A DNA stretch of 10,389 bases from the NCBI GenBank assembly GCA_031278315.1, contig JAITKS010000008.1, positions 1 through 10,389 on the forward strand, given 5' to 3'. Under the pieces are notes generated by a model. It searched no databases and was not told the origin of the DNA. It saw nothing but the letters and a program-made list of their open reading frames with translations. Within the stretch, counting starts at the first letter, position 1, and each line of letters begins with the position of its first letter. The position numbers and the translations under genes were made by a program. Origin of the DNA: Planctomycetaceae bacterium (GTDB taxonomy: Bacteria; Planctomycetota; Planctomycetia; Pirellulales; Thermoguttaceae). Of this stretch, positions 6,324 through 10,389 are shown piece by piece.

Positions 6324-9300
6324 ATGGCAACTCCTTTACAACGAATAATAAATTTTCAACGTAGACGCGTATTTGGTACACAAAGTTCAACTTATGTTAT
6401 ACCGGATCTTACTGTGTTACAAACACAAAGTTACGGTAAGTTTCTACAAGACGGTACACCGCCTAAAAAACGATTGGATATAGGACTCGAAGCAGTTTTA
6501 CGCGAAAGTTTTCCAATCACGAATTATGACGGGACAATCAAATTGGAATACCTCTATTATGAACTTGAAAAACCCCGCTACGAACCAGATGAGTGCCGTC
6601 AACTTCGTCTAACTTACGGCCGCCCGTTCAAAGTTAGATTGCGGCTGACTAAATCCGGTACCGACCCGCGTGAAGAAGATGTCTATCTTGGAGATATTCC
6701 TGTCATGCTAGGCGGAGGCGAGTTTATTATCAACGGTGCCGAAAGAGTTGTTGTAAGTCAACTTCACCGCAGTCCCGGTATCGATTTCGTTACCGTAATC
6801 GATGCAGAACGAAAAACATACAGTTGCAGAATTATCCCCGAAAGAGGAAGCTGGATCGAATTAAATATCACACGAAAAGAAACTATCACCGCAAAAATCG
6901 ACCAAAGCAGCAAACTGCCGGTAATGATGTTCCTACGTGCAATGTCGCCCGAATACAGCAGCAACGCACAGTTAATGCGGGCATTCTACCCGACTCAAAT
7001 CGTTAAACTCGACACAAAAGACAGCTTATCAAAAATCGAAAATAAAATCGCTATTACTGATATAGTTTATCCGCAAGATTCAGAAAAAGCCGGCGAAATT
7101 ATAGTAGAAATGGGAGGCGAAATCACAAGAGGAATTGCTGAATTTATATGCGCATCAGGTATTAAAAAAGTCGAAGTGATGGAGCCGCAACGTAATAAAT
7201 TGCTGATCAATTCTCTCGCGGAAGATAAAACGAAATCGCACGAAGAAGCTCTGATTAGAATTTATCAACGCCTTCGACCGGGTAATCCGGCACAACTCGA
7301 TAAAGCAAAAGAACTATTCAACGATAAATTCTACGACAACAGTAGATACAGATTAGGCAGAGTCGGACGATTCCGCATAAATCGTAAACTCAATCTGCAA
7401 ACTTCTATCGACGAAATGCTGCTGGTTGCAAGCGACGTCGTCCAAGCTGTTGCATACTTAAATCGACTCTGGGGAGGAGATAGAACCGCCGAAATCGATG
7501 ACATCGATCATCTCGGAAATAGACGCCTACGTACAGTCGATGAATTAGCAAGCGAAGAAATGAGAAAAGGATTCCTCAAATTACGCCGAACTGTACAAGA
7601 ACGATTAAACGCAAGAGGTAACGAAGATATTTCACCGCGTCAAGCTATAAATCAAAAAAGTGTATCTGCCGCAATTGATTTTTTCTTCGGACGCGGTGAA
7701 CTTTCGCAAGTCGTTGATCAAACTAATCCGTTGTCTATGTTGACTCACGAAAGACGTCTTTCCGCTTTAGGTCCCGGCGGACTAAACCGGAAACGTGCAG
7801 GTTTTGATGTTCGAGATGTACACTCGTCGCATTACGGGAGAATTTGTCCAATCGAGACGCCGGAAGGTACAAATATCGGTTTGATTTCAAGTTTAAGTAT
7901 TTATGCAGCTGTAGATGAGTTTGGATTTCTCGTTTCGCCGTATCGTCAAGTTAAGGACGGCAAGTTGACAGAAAATATTGATTGGTTGCGAGCAGACGAA
8001 GAACATGAAGTTAAGGTTGCACCGGCAGATGTTACAATCGAAAAGAAAAAAATCAAACCTGATCCAATTTCCGGTACAGTAATTGTAAGATGGAACGGTG
8101 ATTACGATCCTGTTCCCGTTGAAGATGTTCAATACGTTGATGTCGCACCGAGTCAAATGATAGGTGTGTCGGCGGGTTTAATTCCGTTCCTCGAACATGA
8201 CGACGCTAATAGAGCGTTAATGGGATCAAACATGCAGCGTCAAGCTGTGCCGCTTTTAATCTCTGAAGCTCCGCTAGTCGCAACCGGACTTGAAGGACGA
8301 GCTGCTTTCAATTCAAGTTTGTTAATTCACGCAAAACGCAACGGAGTTATAGAGTACGTCGATTCACAAAGAATTGTAGTACAAGGTTCAAGCAAGGAAG
8401 AAGGCGAATATCAAGACGAATATATACTGCGTAAATTTGTTGGAATGAATGAGCGGACGTGTCAAAATCAAGTACCAATTGTCAAGCCGGGTGAAAAAAT
8501 AGAATCAGGTCAAATCATTGCAGACGGTGCGAGTATGCGTAATGGTGAATTATGCTTAGGACGTAATGTTTTAGTCGCTTTTATGGCATGGGACGGATAC
8601 AATTTTGAGGACGCTATCATTATTAGTGAAGACCTAGTAAAGAAAGACACGTACACATCTATTCATATTGAAGAGTTCGATGTAGAGATTAGAGACACGA
8701 AATTAGGCCGTGAAGAATTTACAAGTGATATTCCGAATGTTGGAGATCGTGCGTTGCGCAATCTTGACGAATCGGGTATAGTGCGAGTTGGTACGTATGT
8801 TAAACCGGGCGATATTTTGGTCGGTAAAGTAACGCCGAAAAATAAAACTGAATTGACTCCTGAAGAAAAATTATTGCATGCAATATTCGGACGAGCCGGC
8901 GAAGATGTTAAGAATGAATCGTTGGAAGTGCCGTCTGGTGTTGAAGGAATTGTAATCGGCACACAAAAATTTTCTTGTCGAATGAGTCTTAATGAAAGTG
9001 AAAGAGAGGCATTTGATAAAGAAATCAAGCAGATCGAAAAAACGGAGGATGCGAAAATACTTGCTCTTTTCAACCCGATGATTGAAGATTTGGAAAAAGT
9101 GCTTGGACACAAAATAGACGATGTAGAAACTTCGCAACCGAAATTATTCCGTATTGAGCATTTGAATATTGACGACGATGACCCGCGTCGTCCGAAACTT
9201 GATGCTGTATTTAAAAAACATTGGGTGTCGATAGAGGCGGCGATTGATGTTAAAGATCGAAAATTAAATTCTCGTAAACGCGGTGATGAGTTGCGGCGCG

Positions 9301-10046
9301 GGGTACTTCAGATGGTCAAGGTTTATATAGCGGCGAAACGTGTTATTTCTGTTGGGGACAAGATGGCGGGACGTCATGGTAACAAGGGTGTTATTGCTAA
9401 AATTTTACCGCGTGAGGACATGCCGTATCTTGCTGATGGTACGCCGATAGAAATAATGCTTAATCCGTTGGGGGTGCCGTCTCGTATGAATGTTGGTCAG
9501 ATTTTGGAGACGCATCTTGGGTGGGCGGCGGCGAAATTAGGGTATCAAGCGATAACGCCGGTTTTTGACGGAGCGTCGGAAACAACGATAAACGATTGTT
9601 TAGAGGAAGCCGGTTTACCGAGACATGGAAAGGTAAAGTTATTTGACGGACGGACTGGTGAGCCGTTTGATCAAGAGACAACTGTTGGATATATTTACAT
9701 GTTGAAGTTGCATCATTTAGTTGATGACAAAGTTCATGCGAGGAGTACGGGACCTTATTCTTTAATTACGCAGCAGCCTCTTGGCGGCAAGGCAAGATTT
9801 GGGGGGCAACGTTTTGGTGAAATGGAGGTATGGGCATTGGAAGCATACGGTGCAGCGTACACTTTGCAAGAGCTGTTGACTGTTAAGAGTGACGATGTAG
9901 AAGGGCGAACAAAAATTTACGAATCAATGGTCAAAGGTGAAAACACGTTAGAAGCTGGTACTCCAGCAAGTTTTGATGTATTGACAAATGAAATAAGGGG
10001 TCTAGCGTTAAACATGCAATTAGAAAAAAAGAATGCAGGTTTTTAA
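6324..10046 (+). CDS. rpoB: DNA-directed RNA polymerase subunit beta
   Basis: The beta subunit forms, with beta-prime, the catalytic core of RNA polymerase. The 1240-residue frame is full length for a beta subunit without the E. coli lineage inserts (1342 residues). Landmarks in order: IPDLT.LQT..Y..FLQ (about 26-42), GGGEFIINGAERVVVSQLHR (130-149), the rifampicin-site region LSQVVDQTNPLSMLTHERRLS (starting 460), GRICPIETPEGTNIGL, NFED (760-763; E762 and D763 match E. coli E813 and D814), GDKMAGRHGNKG with the catalytic lysines K1013 and K1021, NPLGVPSRMN, and the C-terminal QPLGGKARFGGQRFGEMEVW. Rifampicin-contact equivalents D465, H475 and S480 are the sensitive-type residues. The start ATG fits the family and has no Shine-Dalgarno. 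Oddly, neither rplL nor rpoC adjoins it, and base skew changes within the gene. Confidence 0.98.
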   Translation: MATPLQRIINFQRRRVFGTQSSTYVIPDLTVLQTQSYGKFLQDGTPPKKRLDIGLEAVLRESFPITNYDGTIKLEYLYYELEKPRYEPDECRQLRLTYGRPFKVRLRLTKSGTDPREEDVYLGDIPVMLGGGEFIINGAERVVVSQLHRSPGIDFVTVIDAERKTYSCRIIPERGSWIELNITRKETITAKIDQSSKLPVMMFLRAMSPEYSSNAQLMRAFYPTQIVKLDTKDSLSKIENKIAITDIVYPQDSEKAGEIIVEMGGEITRGIAEFICASGIKKVEVMEPQRNKLLINSLAEDKTKSHEEALIRIYQRLRPGNPAQLDKAKELFNDKFYDNSRYRLGRVGRFRINRKLNLQTSIDEMLLVASDVVQAVAYLNRLWGGDRTAEIDDIDHLGNRRLRTVDELASEEMRKGFLKLRRTVQERLNARGNEDISPRQAINQKSVSAAIDFFFGRGELSQVVDQTNPLSMLTHERRLSALGPGGLNRKRAGFDVRDVHSSHYGRICPIETPEGTNIGLISSLSIYAAVDEFGFLVSPYRQVKDGKLTENIDWLRADEEHEVKVAPADVTIEKKKIKPDPISGTVIVRWNGDYDPVPVEDVQYVDVAPSQMIGVSAGLIPFLEHDDANRALMGSNMQRQAVPLLISEAPLVATGLEGRAAFNSSLLIHAKRNGVIEYVDSQRIVVQGSSKEEGEYQDEYILRKFVGMNERTCQNQVPIVKPGEKIESGQIIADGASMRNGELCLGRNVLVAFMAWDGYNFEDAIIISEDLVKKDTYTSIHIEEFDVEIRDTKLGREEFTSDIPNVGDRALRNLDESGIVRVGTYVKPGDILVGKVTPKNKTELTPEEKLLHAIFGRAGEDVKNESLEVPSGVEGIVIGTQKFSCRMSLNESEREAFDKEIKQIEKTEDAKILALFNPMIEDLEKVLGHKIDDVETSQPKLFRIEHLNIDDDDPRRPKLDAVFKKHWVSIEAAIDVKDRKLNSRKRGDELRRGVLQMVKVYIAAKRVISVGDKMAGRHGNKGVIAKILPREDMPYLADGTPIEIMLNPLGVPSRMNVGQILETHLGWAAAKLGYQAITPVFDGASETTINDCLEEAGLPRHGKVKLFDGRTGEPFDQETTVGYIYMLKLHHLVDDKVHARSTGPYSLITQQPLGGKARFGGQRFGEMEVWALEAYGAAYTLQELLTVKSDDVEGRTKIYESMVKGENTLEAGTPASFDVLTNEIRGLALNMQLEKKNAGF

Positions 10047-10086
10047 TTTTTAGTTAATTTCTAAAAACCTAATGTAAAAATTTTTT
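10037..10086 (+). terminator. Possible intrinsic terminator overlapping the rpoB stop codon
   Basis: AGGTTTTTA (10037-10045, containing part of the stop codon) can pair perfectly with TAAAAACCT (10062-10070), a 9-bp stem with a 16-base loop. An alternative shorter stem is TTTTTAG (10047-10053) with CTAAAAA (10061-10067). Six T follow at 10081-10086. The stem is AT-rich and the T run is ten bases away, so termination may be weak. Confidence 0.35.
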
Positions 10087-10109
10087 GTTAGAGAGAACTT
10101 AGAAGGAAC

Positions 10110-10146
10110 GCGGTCATCTCGACCGCATCTTTAGTTTTGTTTTTTG
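10110..10146 (+). terminator. GC-rich hairpin with T-rich tail, terminator or REP-like palindrome
   Basis: GCGGTC (10110-10115) pairs with GACCGC (10121-10126) around ATCTC and is followed by a T-rich tract including TTTTG and six T (10140-10145). This is the best intrinsic-terminator candidate after rpoB. The core also resembles palindromes that I recall as dispersed repeats in several phyla, so it may be a REP-like element doubling as a terminator. It is 64 bases past the stop codon. Confidence 0.5.
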
Positions 10147-10296
10147 ACCGGATTACAAGATTGACAGGATTTTTAAATGACAAATTAAAAGAATCAAAAC
10201 TTGAAACCATCAATTAGTTGTTAGTGATTTGAACTTATAATCCGTGATAATTTTCGCATACGAACTAACTATTATCCTGTTTATCCTGTCAAAAAA
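10140..10296. repeat. Inverted-repeat-bounded unit downstream of rpoB
   Basis: The left end TTTTTTGACCGGATTACA (10140-10157) is mirrored by the right end (10278-10296), whose reverse complement is TTTTTTGACAGGATAAACA. GACAGGAT (10163-10170) is also matched inverted by ATCCTGTC (10283-10290). Enclosed is copy C of the TTAGTTCGCAT segment (10214-10268). At about 157 bp with inverted ends and no coding capacity, it looks like a second, smaller non-autonomous element or a composite of dispersed repeats. Confidence 0.5.
10214..10268 (-). repeat. TTAGTTCGCAT dispersed segment, copy C (inverted)
   Basis: On the minus strand it reads TTAGTTCGTATGCGAAAATT, then CACGGATTATAAGTTCAAAT and CACTAACAACTAA. 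It matches the left half of copy A closely (TTAGTTCGYATGCG, CACGGATTATAAGTTC) but lacks the GCCCTTTCAGGGC end seen in copies A and B. Confidence 0.75.
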
Positions 10297-10316
10297 ATAT
10301 TCCACTGATATATTAC
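10272..10316 (+). repeat. Composite module, second copy: two TTATCCTGT units, A-run, TTCCACTGATATATTAC
   Basis: Two TTATCCTGT units (10272-10289) lead through C and seven A into TTCCACTGATATATTAC (10300-10316), identical over 17 bases to 5743-5759. As in the first copy, the module directly follows the CGAACTAA end of an inverted TTAGTTCGCAT segment, so the whole arrangement is duplicated on either side of rpoB. Confidence 0.75.
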
Positions 10317-10330
10317 TAATTTTATTCTTA

Positions 10331-10389
10331 TTAGCACCCGATCACGGTAACATCATTTTCGACATTCCAAGTAATTCTTTGTTCCCAAG
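10331..10389 (-). CDS. Possible 3' end of a convergent gene (partial)
   Basis: On the minus strand one frame stays open from the window edge to tandem stops TAA TAA (10333-10328), giving a C-terminal tail WEQRITWNVENDVTVIGC. The other two minus frames hit stops inside the same stretch, and no plus-strand start was found. Eighteen codons are too few to identify a family or to exclude chance. The tandem stops and protein-like composition make it worth noting. If real, it converges on rpoB and confirms that rpoC is not next. Confidence 0.3.
   Translation of the reverse strand, partial: WEQRITWNVENDVTVIGC

Noticed and set aside
7701..7763. Rifampicin-resistance alleles in rpoB
   Set aside because: The equivalents of D516, H526 and S531 are unchanged. 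The differences seen (Val-Val for Phe-Met, Glu for Lys) are, as far as I recall, normal lineage variation.
8663..9112. 149-codon open frame on the minus strand within rpoB
   Set aside because: It lies wholly inside conserved rpoB and is very rich in Ser, as expected of an antisense reading of this coding sequence. It shows no motif or start signal.

Overview
The window most likely comes from an AT-rich member of the Planctomycetota. The best evidence is the 1240-residue RNA polymerase beta subunit. It starts in the planctomycete style (MATP..., then IPDLT.LQT.SY..FLQ) and lacks the large lineage inserts of the E. coli protein. The ABC exporter, with its long extracytoplasmic loop after the first membrane segment, fits the same phylum. 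A and T dominate, especially between genes, which is unusual for that phylum. None of the three genes has a recognisable Shine-Dalgarno sequence. The assignment rests on recalled family features, not on a search.

Layout, left to right. Positions 1-461 are a non-coding, repeat-rich leader. A MITE-like element of about 323 bp, with 18-bp terminal inverted repeats, is followed by copies of a TTTCACTGATAT motif that run into the first start codon. Positions 462-3338 encode a bacterial SNF2/SWI2-family helicase with an N-terminal SNF2-associated domain and an unusual Lys/Asp/Glu/Ile repeat insertion in the ATPase core. After a 104-bp gap, 3443-5368 encode a complete half-size ABC exporter with fused membrane and ATPase domains. 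Positions 5369-6323 are a 955-bp gene-free stretch. Its first part repeats, in rearranged form, the repeat block found at the left edge; its second part is an AT-rich rpoB leader with a three-unit 14-bp tandem repeat. Positions 6324-10046 are a complete rpoB. Positions 10047-10389 hold terminator-like hairpins, another copy of the same dispersed repeats, and possibly the last 18 codons of a convergent gene.

The three genes face the same way but do not form an obvious pathway. The helicase (probably chromatin or repair remodelling) and the exporter could be co-transcribed. rpoB looks like its own transcription unit: neither the usual upstream rplJ-rplL nor the usual downstream rpoC is present, and both of its flanks are filled with repeats.

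The most interesting signal is not a protein system. It is a modular family of non-coding repeats in the three large gaps: GCCCTGAAAGGGC palindromes, a ~60-90 bp TTAGTTCGCAT segment found in both orientations, tandem ATCCTGT units, and TTYCACTGATATATT. These modules recur in different combinations and orientations, as expected of non-autonomous mobile or REP-like elements. I found no convincing new protein-coding system.
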